DNA of 64,000 nt from Bin87 sp965243255. GTDB taxonomy: Bacteria; Chloroflexota; Dehalococcoidia; Lucifugimonadales; UBA3495. Every line of letters begins with the position of its first letter. The first letter of the stretch is position 1. Under the pieces are notes generated by a model, which was given only the letters and a program-made list of their open reading frames with translations, ran no database searches and was not told the DNA's origin. Below, one piece after another: positions 1 through 7,873 of this stretch. The translations under genes and the position numbers were made by a program. The stretch covers positions 2,356,001 to 2,420,000 of the forward strand of contig CBDEUH010000004.1 of assembly GCA_965243255.1 (NCBI GenBank), in the 5' to 3' direction.

Positions 1-848
1 TGAGTATGTCGGGATTTGGGCGCACCGGGCCGTGGCGGGACCGGGTCAGCTATGGCCAGACGCTGCAGGCCTGGTCGGGGTTCACCGAGTTGACCGGGTT
101 CCCGGATACCGACCCCAGCGGCCCGGCCAGCGCGTACAGCGACGCCGTGGGCGGCATGGCCGGGGCGCAAGCGGTGCTGCTGGCCCTGATGCACCGGGCC
201 AGGACCGGGCGGGGGCAGTGGCTAGACGTTTCACAGTTCGAGTCCCTGACGTCCCTGCTGGAAACCCTGGCGCTGGATATGTGCGCCAACGGAAGCAACG
301 CGGTTTCGGCGCGTACCGGCAATCGCCTGCCTTACGGCGGGGGCGCGCCCCATGGGGCTTATCGGTGCCAGGGCGAGGATAGATGGGTGGCAATCACCGT
401 GTTCACCGATGAAGAATGGCGCGACTTCGTAGAGGTCATCGGCAGCCCGAAGTGGGCGGAGGAGACACGATTCGCCACCAGTGATGCTCGCCAACGCAAC
501 GCCGACGCGCTGGACGTGTTGGTGGAATCCTGGACCAACCGGCACACTGCCGAGGACGTGATGAATCGTCTGCAAGCAGTGGGCGTCGCTGCCGGCGTGG
601 TGCAGACGGGGGAAGACCTGTCGCGCGACCCCCAGTTGAAGGAGCGGGGTTTCTTCCGGCGCGTACCGGACCACCGGGGAGAGTACCGCACCATAGAGAG
701 CGCTCCCTACAAGCTGTCCCGCACTCCCGGCAGCGTTACCGGGGGCGCGCCGGAGTTCGCAGGGGACATGACCTACGTGCTGCGGGAACTGCTGGGCATG
801 TCCGACGACGAGGTGGAAGATTGCGCCATCAACGGCGCGTTCGACTGA
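1..848 (+). CDS. CoA transferase family III (CaiB/BaiF), C-terminal part
   Basis: Family III CoA transferases move CoA between an acyl-CoA and a free acid in the cytosol. The reading frame is open at the left edge, so the start and the N-terminal half, which carries the catalytic Asp, lie outside the window. Visible family marks are SGFGRTGPW at the beginning, the AYSDAVGGMAGAQAVLLAL helix, GRGQWLDVSQFESL, and the C-terminal GVAAGVVQTGEDLSRDPQL segment typical of formyl-CoA transferase-like proteins. It ends with TGA. The convergent P-II gene begins its 3' end only 14 bases downstream. The substrate cannot be read from the sequence; members include formyl-, succinyl- and carnitine-CoA transferases. 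Confidence 0.9.
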   Translation, partial: SMSGFGRTGPWRDRVSYGQTLQAWSGFTELTGFPDTDPSGPASAYSDAVGGMAGAQAVLLALMHRARTGRGQWLDVSQFESLTSLLETLALDMCANGSNAVSARTGNRLPYGGGAPHGAYRCQGEDRWVAITVFTDEEWRDFVEVIGSPKWAEETRFATSDARQRNADALDVLVESWTNRHTAEDVMNRLQAVGVAAGVVQTGEDLSRDPQLKERGFFRRVPDHRGEYRTIESAPYKLSRTPGSVTGGAPEFAGDMTYVLRELLGMSDDEVEDCAINGAFD

Positions 849-862
849 GCCGGCCCCGTTCT

Positions 863-1180
863 TTACAGGCCGGCCTCTCCGGTGCGGAGGGTGTAGGCGG
901 ATTCGACGCTGGTCACGAAGACCCGTCCGTCGCCGGGGAAGCCCGTGGTCGCTACGGACTGGATGCAGTCCACTACGTCGGTCACCTGGTCGTCCTCCAC
1001 CACAATCATGAAGATGCACTTGGCCAGCTCGTCGTAGAAGTGGTCGCCGACCTGGACGCCCTGCTGTTTGCCGCGGCCCAGGACGTCCCACTTGGTCATG
1101 GCCGGGAAGCCGCCGTTGGCCAGCGCCGCCGCCACCGGTACCTCCTTCTCGGGTCGGATGATTGCTCGTACCATCTTCAT
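863..1180 (-). CDS. P-II family nitrogen regulator (NifI1-like), last gene of the nitrate operon
   Basis: A 105-residue P-II signalling protein. P-II trimers sense 2-oxoglutarate and ATP/ADP and bind nitrogen enzymes, transporters or regulators. It opens MKMVRAIIRP, has LGRGKQQGV at the base of the T-loop, GFPGDGRVFV in the B-loop region and a C-terminal LRTGE. The T-loop is shorter than in GlnB/GlnK and lacks the usual uridylylated Tyr context; GRGKQ.G is more like NifI proteins. An in-frame GTG lies 24 bases upstream, but AGGAGG sits seven bases before the ATG chosen here. It follows the nitrite reductase stop by 23 bases and is probably co-transcribed. Its partner is likely an enzyme or transporter of this operon (inference). 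Confidence 0.88.
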   Translation of the reverse strand: MKMVRAIIRPEKEVPVAAALANGGFPAMTKWDVLGRGKQQGVQVGDHFYDELAKCIFMIVVEDDQVTDVVDCIQSVATTGFPGDGRVFVTSVESAYTLRTGEAGL

Positions 1181-1203
1181 TGCCGTGCCTCCTGTGTTCT
1201 TCA

Positions 1204-2766
1204 CTATGCTTTGGTGTTGGCGTCCCTTATGCCGGCCTCAATCAGCCCTTCGTCCGGCTTGAACCCATTGGCTCGCAGTCTTTCAATCAGACCGGGCAGG
1301 ATGGCGCCGAGGGATGACACGGGTACCCGTTCCATCAGTTGTTGCGCCGGGCGGGCGTTGGGCCCGGTGCTGCCGCCGGCGAATATCGTCACCGCGTCCA
1401 CCACTTCGCCGTTGAGGCGAGTTTTGCCGCCCTGAAAGCCGATGTCGGCGGCATGATGGTTGCCGCAGCCGGCTGGACACCCCGACCAGTACATTCGCAG
1501 CGGGGGAGCATCGGGGTTGCCGGCGTCCAGCGCTTCCACAACCTGGCGGCTGACGCTCTTGGTCTCAATCAGGGCCAGGTTGCAGTAGTCATTGCCGGTG
1601 CAACTCACCAGCCCGCGCATCAGGGGAGCCGGGTTGGGCGACAGGCGCGACAGCAGTGGCTCCTGCAACAGCTGGGGCAGGTTGGCCTCGGGCACGTTCA
1701 CGATGATGGCGTTCTGGCTCACGGTCAGGCGAATGTCCCCGGAGCCGTAGCGCCGGGCCAGACGCGCCAGCTCGGTCATGTCATCTGCGCAGGTGCGGCC
1801 GGTGGGCACGCACAGCCCGACGGAGAACAATCCCTTCTGACGCTGCGGGTTCACGCCCAGGTGATCGGCATGACGTTCGTGCCGGGCGTCCCGGCCCGAC
1901 GGGAGCATCGGACGGCCCCAGCGCTGGCCCAGCCGATCCAGGAACTGGTCAACTCCCCAATCGTCCAGCAGGAAAGCGAGGCGGGCCCTGGTTCGCTTCT
2001 CGCGAGATCCCTCATCCCGGAACAGCAGGGTGATTGCGGCGGCCAGGCTTGCCGCCTCGTCCGGCCTCACGAACACGTCCAGAGGTTGCGCGATGACCAT
2101 GCCGCCGGACCCCATCTTGCCGCCCACGGCGACGTTGAACCCGGGAGTTTCGTCGGGCCCCCAGGCCGGTGTCATGGCAATGTCCTGGGTCTCGGCGTGT
2201 AGGCAGTTCTCCAGGCAGCCGGTGAAGGCCACGTTCAGCTTGCGAGGAAGGTTGGCATAGGCGCGGTTGCCCAGGAACATCCGGGTGAATGCTTCGCCGA
2301 CGGGCGCCGCGTCGAACAATTCGTGGGGGGTCAGGCCCGACAGGGCGCAGGTGTTGGTGCCCCTGATGTTGTCCATGCCCGTCTGCAGCGACGACAGGTC
2401 CAGGTCGCGCAGAGCGTCCAGAATTTTGGGAATGTCCCTGATTTGAATGTCGCGGAGCTCAATCTGCTGGCGGGTGGTAATGTCCATCACGCCGCTGCCC
2501 AGCCGACGGGACAACGCGGCCAGGGCGTCCAGTTGCGCCGCGGTCAGCCGACCGTTGGTGATGCGCAGGCGCATCATAAAGCGTTCGGGGGTGGGCTTGC
2601 GGAAGAAGGTCCCAATCCACTTGAGCCGCTCCCGGTCGCCGGGGTCGATGGTCTCCCAGCCGCCGTGCTGCGCCGCCAGTTCGTGGATTTCGTCCAGTAT
2701 GTCCAGGCCCGGCTTCTCGTTCTTGATACGCTCGACCGGGTTGCCCGTTTTCTTCGCCGTCACCAT
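1204..2766 (-). CDS. nirA: Ferredoxin-dependent nitrite reductase (nitrite/sulfite reductase family)
   Basis: A 520-residue cytosolic enzyme carrying siroheme and a [4Fe-4S] cluster; the family reduces nitrite to ammonium, or sulfite to sulfide, with six electrons. Two ferredoxin-like/siroheme half-domains are visible. Cluster ligands follow the nitrite reductase spacing: Cys389 and Cys395 in SCTGNDYC, Cys430 and Cys434 in SGCPAGCGNHHAADIG. TTRQQIELRDIQIRDIP near residue 100 is a family siroheme-binding stretch. CTGN..C....IETK followed by GCP..CG favours nitrite over sulfite reductase. It lies 12 bases after the NarK-like gene and before a P-II gene, which also supports nitrite. No NADH domain is fused, so ferredoxin is the likely donor. 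Confidence 0.9.
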   Translation of the reverse strand: MVTAKKTGNPVERIKNEKPGLDILDEIHELAAQHGGWETIDPGDRERLKWIGTFFRKPTPERFMMRLRITNGRLTAAQLDALAALSRRLGSGVMDITTRQQIELRDIQIRDIPKILDALRDLDLSSLQTGMDNIRGTNTCALSGLTPHELFDAAPVGEAFTRMFLGNRAYANLPRKLNVAFTGCLENCLHAETQDIAMTPAWGPDETPGFNVAVGGKMGSGGMVIAQPLDVFVRPDEAASLAAAITLLFRDEGSREKRTRARLAFLLDDWGVDQFLDRLGQRWGRPMLPSGRDARHERHADHLGVNPQRQKGLFSVGLCVPTGRTCADDMTELARLARRYGSGDIRLTVSQNAIIVNVPEANLPQLLQEPLLSRLSPNPAPLMRGLVSCTGNDYCNLALIETKSVSRQVVEALDAGNPDAPPLRMYWSGCPAGCGNHHAADIGFQGGKTRLNGEVVDAVTIFAGGSTGPNARPAQQLMERVPVSSLGAILPGLIERLRANGFKPDEGLIEAGIRDANTKA

Positions 2767-2778
2767 TTCTTCCCTGCC

Positions 2779-4167
2779 TTACGCCTCGCTGTACAGGGCC
2801 ATGGGCACGCGCTTGGCGTAAGCCGGCGCAACGGCCAGCGAGCTCACGCCCAGCGCCCGGTCCATGGCGAGCCTTTCTTCTCTTTCGCGCTCCGGTGAGA
2901 AGCGCACCACCAGGGTCAGGGAGGAGGCCACGGTAACGATGGCGCCCAGGTAGAGCAGGGCCATCTCGGTGCTCAGCGACTCCATGCGGAACAGGAAACC
3001 GGCGGCCACCGCTCCGGCGTTGCCGCCGGCGCCAACGATGCCGGCCACCGCGCCCAGCGCCCGCTGATTGACGAAGGGCACCACGGAAAAGGTCGCGCCC
3101 TCGGACATTTGCACGAACAGGCTGAAGACCAGCATGACGGCGATGGCCAGGGGCAGAATGTCCATGCGGGAGAAGAGGGCCAGGGCGATGCCCTCCACCA
3201 GCAGAGTCGCTCCCAGGAACAGGGTCCGGCCGCGGAGGCCGAAGCGAATCCCTACCTTGTCGCCGAGGATGCCGCCCAGCGAACGGGCGAAGAGGTTCAT
3301 CAGACCGAACAGACCGGCGATCAATCCGGCCAGCCCGACACCGAGACCGAAGCGGTCATGGTAATAGAGGGCCGCGATGTTATTCATCGTCAGTTCGACG
3401 CCGAAGCAGGCGCCGTAAATCAGGAAGAGGGCCCAGACGCGGTAATCCCTGGCCGCTTCCAGGAAGGCGCGGCCCCTCGCGCCGGGCGGCTCCTGATGTC
3501 CATCCGCCCCGGCCTCCGGGGAGTCGGGATAGTCCTGGGTGAGCTTGAAGTAGGCAATGCCCATCAGGAACAGCGCGACGCCGGGAATCACCATGGCGAT
3601 GCGCCAGCCGATGACATCGGCAGCGCCCATCGCGACGACCGCGGCGAGCACCAGGGGCATGGCCATCTGCGTAACGCCGCCGCCCATGTTGCCCCAGCCG
3701 GCGGTGGTGGCGTTGGCCGTTCCAACCACGTTGGGCGCGAACATCACCGAGGTGTGGTACTGGGTGATGACGAAGGCGGCGCCGATGATGCCGATCGCCA
3801 GCCGGAAAAGCAGAAAGGACTCGTAGCTGTTGGCCAGGCCGATGGTCATTACCGGGATGGAGCCGATTATCAGCAGTCCGGAGTAGGTGATCCGCGGCCC
3901 GATGCGGTCGCACAACCAGCCGACGACCAGACGGGCCACGATGGTAACGGCCACCGATGCGATGACGGTGTTGCCGATTTCGGCCCTGGTGAGCTGGAGG
4001 TCGTCGCGGACGATGGCCATCAGGGGCGCGATACCGAACCAGCCGAAGAAGGCCAAGAAGAAGGCCATCCAGCTCATGTGGAACACACGCATATGCGGGC
4101 GTCCGAAGCTGAAGAGCGGGATGCTGGTCGCCTTGTGCGTTTGCGGGTCCACCCTGACTATCATCAC
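2779..4167 (-). CDS. MFS nitrate/nitrite transporter, NarK/NrtP type
   Basis: A 462-residue inner-membrane protein with about twelve hydrophobic segments, the usual NarK length. FFGWFGIAPLM in the first helix, the fifth-helix FRLAIGIIGAAF region, the nitrate signature ATTAGWGNMGGGVTQ near residue 165 and its second-half counterpart GIVGAGGNAGAVAAG near residue 375 identify the nitrate/nitrite porter group. It imports nitrate, or exchanges nitrate and nitrite. It lies between a molybdoenzyme gene (38-base gap) and the nitrite reductase gene (12-base gap), as expected of an assimilatory operon. The N-terminal extension before the first helix is about 30 residues. Confidence 0.92.
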   Translation of the reverse strand: MMIVRVDPQTHKATSIPLFSFGRPHMRVFHMSWMAFFLAFFGWFGIAPLMAIVRDDLQLTRAEIGNTVIASVAVTIVARLVVGWLCDRIGPRITYSGLLIIGSIPVMTIGLANSYESFLLFRLAIGIIGAAFVITQYHTSVMFAPNVVGTANATTAGWGNMGGGVTQMAMPLVLAAVVAMGAADVIGWRIAMVIPGVALFLMGIAYFKLTQDYPDSPEAGADGHQEPPGARGRAFLEAARDYRVWALFLIYGACFGVELTMNNIAALYYHDRFGLGVGLAGLIAGLFGLMNLFARSLGGILGDKVGIRFGLRGRTLFLGATLLVEGIALALFSRMDILPLAIAVMLVFSLFVQMSEGATFSVVPFVNQRALGAVAGIVGAGGNAGAVAAGFLFRMESLSTEMALLYLGAIVTVASSLTLVVRFSPEREREERLAMDRALGVSSLAVAPAYAKRVPMALYSEA

Positions 4168-4205
4168 GGTCCTCGTTCAGCAGTCGCCGACGGGTTCGGC
4201 TGCGC

Positions 4206-4856
4206 CTAGACTTCGACGGAGGCGTCGCCGCTGCCCATCCTGGCGACCACGACGTGGGCCTTTTCCTGGCCGGGCGCGCCGAGGATGGAGGTCTTGCTCT
4301 GGCCGAGCAGCCGCTTGATGCCGTGGGGGTCTCGCACGAAGCCGCGGACCTGGTTCAGCCACTTCACGCTCTTGTAGCCCTGGAGGAAGGGAACCCATAG
4401 GCGCACCGGGCCGCCCAGCTCGTGGGGCAGCCGCTCGCCCTCAATTTCGTACACCAGCAGCACGCGAGGGTCGCGGGCGAGGGCCAGGGGCAGGGTTTCG
4501 AAGTACATGCCGTCCGCCGAATAGAAGGAGAGAAACCGGGCGCCGGACAGATCCACTTCCAGGAACTCCATGAGCTGGGGGAGTCTGACGCCAGTAACCA
4601 CGGGGGTCTCGGACCAGTTGAATATCTGGCACACCAGCGGGGTCGGCTCCTGGACTTTGGGCAGCCGCTTCAGGTGCTCCCAGGTGGCTATGGCGGTATT
4701 GCCGGTGACGCCGGTGATGGGCAGGCTCCAGTCCTCCAGCGCCTTTTGCTCCGGCATGGGGTAGAGGGACAGCACCGGCAGCGGCTCGGCTTCAAAGTCC
4801 ATGGCCGCGAACTGGTCTTTGAACTTGGGGTACTTGACGTCGGGACGGGCAACCAT
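4206..4856 (-). CDS. Molybdopterin-dependent oxidoreductase, sulfite oxidase/YedY fold; candidate nitrate reductase
   Basis: A 216-residue protein with the sulfite-oxidase-type molybdenum cofactor domain and no signal peptide, heme or dimerisation domain. DWSLPITGVTGN leads into the fold, LVCQIFNWSETPVVTGVRL near residue 80 holds the likely Mo-ligand Cys followed by the conserved N-W...TGV stretch, and LPHELGGPVRLWVPFLQGYKSVKWL near residues 145-170 is the usual substrate/cofactor region with GYKSVKW. Known members oxidise sulfite, reduce methionine sulfoxide, or in eukaryotes reduce nitrate. It sits three bases after a P-II gene and just before a nitrate transporter and nitrite reductase, with no NasA/NarB nitrate reductase in view. 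A nitrate reductase role is inference. Confidence 0.82.
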   Translation of the reverse strand: MVARPDVKYPKFKDQFAAMDFEAEPLPVLSLYPMPEQKALEDWSLPITGVTGNTAIATWEHLKRLPKVQEPTPLVCQIFNWSETPVVTGVRLPQLMEFLEVDLSGARFLSFYSADGMYFETLPLALARDPRVLLVYEIEGERLPHELGGPVRLWVPFLQGYKSVKWLNQVRGFVRDPHGIKRLLGQSKTSILGAPGQEKAHVVVARMGSGDASVEV

Positions 4857-4859
4857 GGC

Positions 4860-5279
4860 TTACACCTCTGCTGATACGGGTTGCGGCAGTGCGGATTTCG
4901 GCAGGGCAGATTCGGGCGCCATGGAATCATCCGGGGGCAGGATGACCTCATCCACCGGGCAGACGAATACCTTGCCATCGCCGAAAGCTTCTGTCTTGTT
5001 CACGGCGACGATGGCGCGGATGAGTCCGGCGGTCATATCGTCGGGGACCAGCCAGGACAGCATCCGCTTGGGCAGGAATTGCATCACGCCGTCGTCGCTG
5101 TCGTTCACGGGGCGCATGTAGCGCAGACCGCGCTGCTTGCCGCGGCCCATGACGCGAACGTGGGAGCACTCGGACAGGCCCATCGCCTGGGCCGCGTCAA
5201 TCGTTTCCTGCCACTGCTCGGGCCGGATGACGGCGATAACTTCCTTAACCTGGGATTCGCGAATCTGGGGTTCGCCCAT
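4860..5279 (-). CDS. P-II family protein (NifI2-like), first gene of the nitrate operon
   Basis: A 139-residue P-II family protein. KEVIAVIRPEQWQETIDAA forms the first strand and helix, MGRGKQRGLRY the T-loop base, GDGKVFVCPVDEVI the B-loop strand. The T-loop (RPVNDSDDGVMQFLPKRM) is longer than in the other P-II protein of this operon and an acidic/Ala-Pro tail follows residue 120. The long T-loop and GRGKQ.G resemble NifI2. GGAGG stands eight bases before the ATG. It is the first gene of a tight leftward operon and is preceded by inverted repeats that could be an operator. The pairing with a second, short-loop P-II at the operon's far end mirrors NifI1/NifI2 pairs (inference). Confidence 0.85.
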   Translation of the reverse strand: MGEPQIRESQVKEVIAVIRPEQWQETIDAAQAMGLSECSHVRVMGRGKQRGLRYMRPVNDSDDGVMQFLPKRMLSWLVPDDMTAGLIRAIVAVNKTEAFGDGKVFVCPVDEVILPPDDSMAPESALPKSALPQPVSAEV

Positions 5280-5326
5280 GCGGCTGCGCCTCCAAGAGAT
5301 TTGCAGCCCAAGTTAAGGGAGGGATG

Positions 5327-5357
5327 TTTCGCCGCAATTGCGAAATAGTTTCGCCGC
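5327..5357 (-). promoter_or_regulatory. Candidate operator: alternating TTTCGC/GCGAAA arms upstream of the nitrate operon
   Basis: On the plus strand TTTCGC (5327-5332), GCGAAA (5340-5345) and TTTCGC (5349-5354) alternate, so the middle arm pairs with either neighbour, with 7- and 3-base spacers. The set lies about 50 bases before the first P-II start, where promoter and operator elements are expected. The regulator is unknown. Confidence 0.45.
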
Positions 5358-5373
5358 TATTACGGGTCGGTTA

Positions 5374-5388
5374 CTCGTATTTTACGAG
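5374..5388. promoter_or_regulatory. Inverted repeat CTCGTA-TTT-TACGAG between divergent/terminal gene ends
   Basis: A perfect 6-bp inverted repeat with a 3-base spacer lies between the nitrate operon start and the 3' end of the upstream MaoC-like gene. It could be a second operator of the nitrate operon or a small hairpin ending the upstream pair. There is no T-run after it, so a terminator is less likely. Confidence 0.35.
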
Positions 5389-5408
5389 CGATGCTGGCCG
5401 GCCGGTAG

Positions 5409-5861
5409 TTACTCGTCCTGGGGGAGAAAGGCGTTGGGTACCACCGCGCTGCCCTGGCCCACGCCGGTGGTATCGCCGCGCTGGTTTTCGACCTTGACCT
5501 CCACCGACACCCGGCTGCCGTTCACCTCACGGCTTACGCCGGTAACCGTTCCCGCGAAGGTGATGGTGTCGCCGGGACGGACGGGGCGGAGGAACCTCAG
5601 GTCAACGGTGCCGGTGTGGTTGAACACGTCGCTGCCGAAGTACCGGCGCAGCAGTTCCAGGGCGAATGACAACGACATCCGACCCGATGCCACCGTGCCC
5701 TCGGTGCCCAGGGTCTCGCGGGCGGTCTCCTCGTCGGTGAACTGGGAGGGTTCTGAATCGCCGCCGCTGCCCTCAAACAGGTTGATGGCCTCCTGGGTCA
5801 TTTCCTTGACCAGCGGGGGTAGTTCGTCCCCGACTTCGTAGCTGCGAACTAGCCTCCCCAT
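5409..5861 (-). CDS. MaoC-like hot-dog dehydratase (C-terminal-type subunit)
   Basis: A 150-residue hot-dog-fold protein of the MaoC/enoyl-CoA hydratase group, which hydrates or dehydrates acyl-CoA thioesters in the cytosol. VRSYEVGDELPPLVKEMT opens the fold, the central helix lies near SGRMSLSFALELLRRYFG (residues 60-78), and FNHTGTVDLRFLRPVRPGDTITFAGTV is the family strand pair. The catalytic D....H pair of MaoC is not evident; TVASGRMSLS stands where G.ILHG..... is usual. Its start overlaps the preceding gene by 13 bases, so the two are probably a translated pair forming a two-subunit hydratase. The substrate is unknown. Confidence 0.75.
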   Translation of the reverse strand: MGRLVRSYEVGDELPPLVKEMTQEAINLFEGSGGDSEPSQFTDEETARETLGTEGTVASGRMSLSFALELLRRYFGSDVFNHTGTVDLRFLRPVRPGDTITFAGTVTGVSREVNGSRVSVEVKVENQRGDTTGVGQGSAVVPNAFLPQDE

Positions 5862-6268
5862 TTCTTGCCGACCTCCGTGGGCTGCTTGAGCTCGTGGGTA
5901 ATGACGCGGTCAATGAGCCGCCCATCTTCGTCAACGGAAACGGCCTCGGTGACGATGTAGTTCTTGCCCCGGCGCAGGTATTTGTCGGCGATCCACGCCC
6001 GCACGGTGATGGTCTTGTCGGCGATGGGCGGGTTGTAGCAGTGAAAGGCGCAGCGGGCGTTCACAGAGCCGGCGTCCCGGTAGCGGGCGTTGTACTGTTT
6101 CACGTCCACCTTGTGGGAGATGGTGGGGAAGCTGGCCTCCGGGTCCATCACCCCCTGGCGGTAGGTGTCGATCATCTCCTGGGTGAGGAGGTATTGGTAG
6201 GTCTCGAAGGTCTCGCCGACCTCCAGGGCGTCCCAGTCCAGAAGTATGCGCGCGTCCGCTTCGACCAT
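5849..6268 (-). CDS. MaoC N-terminal/FAS1-like dehydratase domain protein
   Basis: A 139-residue hot-dog-like protein, partner of the next gene. WDALEVGETFETYQYLLTQEMIDTYR is the entry strand and helix of the MaoC N-terminal-type domain, and KTITVRAWIADKYLRRGKNYIV with TEAVSVDEDGRLIDR forms the long strand pair. The frame extends 57 codons upstream, but AAGGAAG is eight bases before the ATG chosen here and the upstream part has no family resemblance. The pair resembles hydratases split over two chains. The divergent class III aminotransferase begins about 200 bases away, so the two transcription units share an upstream region. Confidence 0.75.
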   Translation of the reverse strand: MVEADARILLDWDALEVGETFETYQYLLTQEMIDTYRQGVMDPEASFPTISHKVDVKQYNARYRDAGSVNARCAFHCYNPPIADKTITVRAWIADKYLRRGKNYIVTEAVSVDEDGRLIDRVITHELKQPTEVGKKWGG

Positions 6269-6463
6269 GGCTGCACTTCCTTTTGTTGAATTAGCGTTCC
6301 AGCGGCGTACCGCTCTGCGCATCATATTACCGGAAAGCTGCTCCTGTCGAGAGAGCGCAGCCAAGGCAATCGCCCCAACACCGTAGCTCCCGCTTTCTGT
6401 GTTAAACTGGTTCGTCAGCGAACGTTCCGAGCTTCGCACTCAATACAGCATCCGGAGGAAAGC

Positions 6464-7843
6464 ATGGCTACCCACACTGAATCGGCGGTTAATGAACTGC
6501 AGAGGACCGCCCTGGAAAACCTCTGGGTATATCTGCGGGAACCCAGCGACATGGCCGAAAAGGGCGAGCCCCAGATTTTCGTGGAAGGCCGGGGCTGCCA
6601 GGTTACCGACGCGCTGGGCAACACCTACATCGACGCCATGTCGGGCCTGTGGTTGAAGAACGTGGGATACGGCCAGAAGGAAATCGCCGACGCCGCCTAC
6701 GAGCAGATGCTGAAGATTACCTATATGCCGCTGGGCACCACCACCGAACCGACGGTGATGCTGTCGGAGAAAGTCGCCGACATGATGCCGGGCGACCTCT
6801 CCCGCTGCTTTTTCACCAGCGGCGGTTCCGAATCGGTGGAAACGGCGCTGAAGCTGTCCCGCGCCTATTTCAAGCGCATCGGCGAGCCCCAGCGCACCAA
6901 GTTCATCAGCCGCCGGGACTCGTACCACGGCGCCACCATGGGCGCCATGGCGCTGGGGGGCAACTATCTCTACCCCAGGGAAGACTATGAACCCCTGATG
7001 CCCAACACGTACCACGCTCCGCAGCCCAACTTCTACCACTGCGAGTTCAACAGCCAATCGCCGGAAGAATGCGGGCAACGGTGCGTGGACGCAATCGAAA
7101 GCATCATCCAGTTCCAGGGGCCGGACACCGTGGCCGCGGTCATCGCCGAGCCCATCTCCAGCCCCATGGGCGCGGTGGTGCCGCCGGATAACTACTGGCC
7201 CCTGCTGCGGGAAGTCTGCGACAAATACGGCGTCCTGCTGATTGCCGACGAAGTGATTACCGGGTTTGGTCGCACCGGGAAGTGGTTTGGATGCAACCAC
7301 TGGGACATCACGCCGGACATGATGACGGTGGCCAAGGGCATTACCAGCGGCTACATCCCCATGGGCGGAACCATCCTGCGCAAGCACATCGCCGACGCTT
7401 TCGTGGGCAGCCCGCGGGCGGCCTTCCGGCACGTCATCACCTTCGGCGGCCATCCCGTCGCCGCCGCCGCATCCCTGAAGAACCTGGAAATCATGGAACG
7501 GGAAGGGATGGTAGAAAATTCGGCCCGCATGGGGCGCTACCTGCTGGACGGCCTGGAAGAGCTGAAGGCAAAGCACTCCATCGTCGGCAACGTGCGCGGC
7601 CTGGGCCTGATGTGCGGGATGGAACTGGTGCAGGACCGGGAGACCAAGGAGCACTTCCCGGCCGACGCGGGCCTGGGGCCGAGGTTGACCCAGGGATTCG
7701 CCGACCAGGGCCTGTTCCTACGCGGCGGTGACATGATGAACATCATGCCGCCGCTGTGCGTAACGCCGGGCGAGGTGGAGCAGATAGTGTCCACGATGGA
7801 CGGCGTGATTGGTCAGGTGGCGTCGGACCTGGGAGCGTCGTAG
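6464..7843 (+). CDS. Class III pyridoxal-phosphate aminotransferase
   Basis: A 459-residue class III (omega-type) aminotransferase. GNTYIDAMSGLWLKNVGYG near residue 50 is the N-terminal family stretch, FTSGGSESVETALKLSRAY binds the PLP phosphate, YHGATMGAMALGG follows, IADEVITGFGRTG (about 257-269) has the Asp that contacts the PLP nitrogen, and AKGITSGYIPMGG carries the Schiff-base Lys. The family uses pyruvate, 2-oxoglutarate or other oxo acids with beta-alanine, taurine, putrescine or similar amines; the exact donor is unknown. GGAGG lies five bases before the ATG. It is monocistronic and convergent with an ABC permease gene 30 bases away. Confidence 0.9.
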   Translation: MATHTESAVNELQRTALENLWVYLREPSDMAEKGEPQIFVEGRGCQVTDALGNTYIDAMSGLWLKNVGYGQKEIADAAYEQMLKITYMPLGTTTEPTVMLSEKVADMMPGDLSRCFFTSGGSESVETALKLSRAYFKRIGEPQRTKFISRRDSYHGATMGAMALGGNYLYPREDYEPLMPNTYHAPQPNFYHCEFNSQSPEECGQRCVDAIESIIQFQGPDTVAAVIAEPISSPMGAVVPPDNYWPLLREVCDKYGVLLIADEVITGFGRTGKWFGCNHWDITPDMMTVAKGITSGYIPMGGTILRKHIADAFVGSPRAAFRHVITFGGHPVAAAASLKNLEIMEREGMVENSARMGRYLLDGLEELKAKHSIVGNVRGLGLMCGMELVQDRETKEHFPADAGLGPRLTQGFADQGLFLRGGDMMNIMPPLCVTPGEVEQIVSTMDGVIGQVASDLGAS

Positions 7844-7873
7844 CTGCGGCGGGTCGTGTTCCCGTGCCCGAGA

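Noticed and set aside
4206..4856. Molybdoenzyme as a periplasmic MsrP (YedY)
   Set aside because: No Tat signal and no MsrQ partner; the neighbours are nitrate genes.
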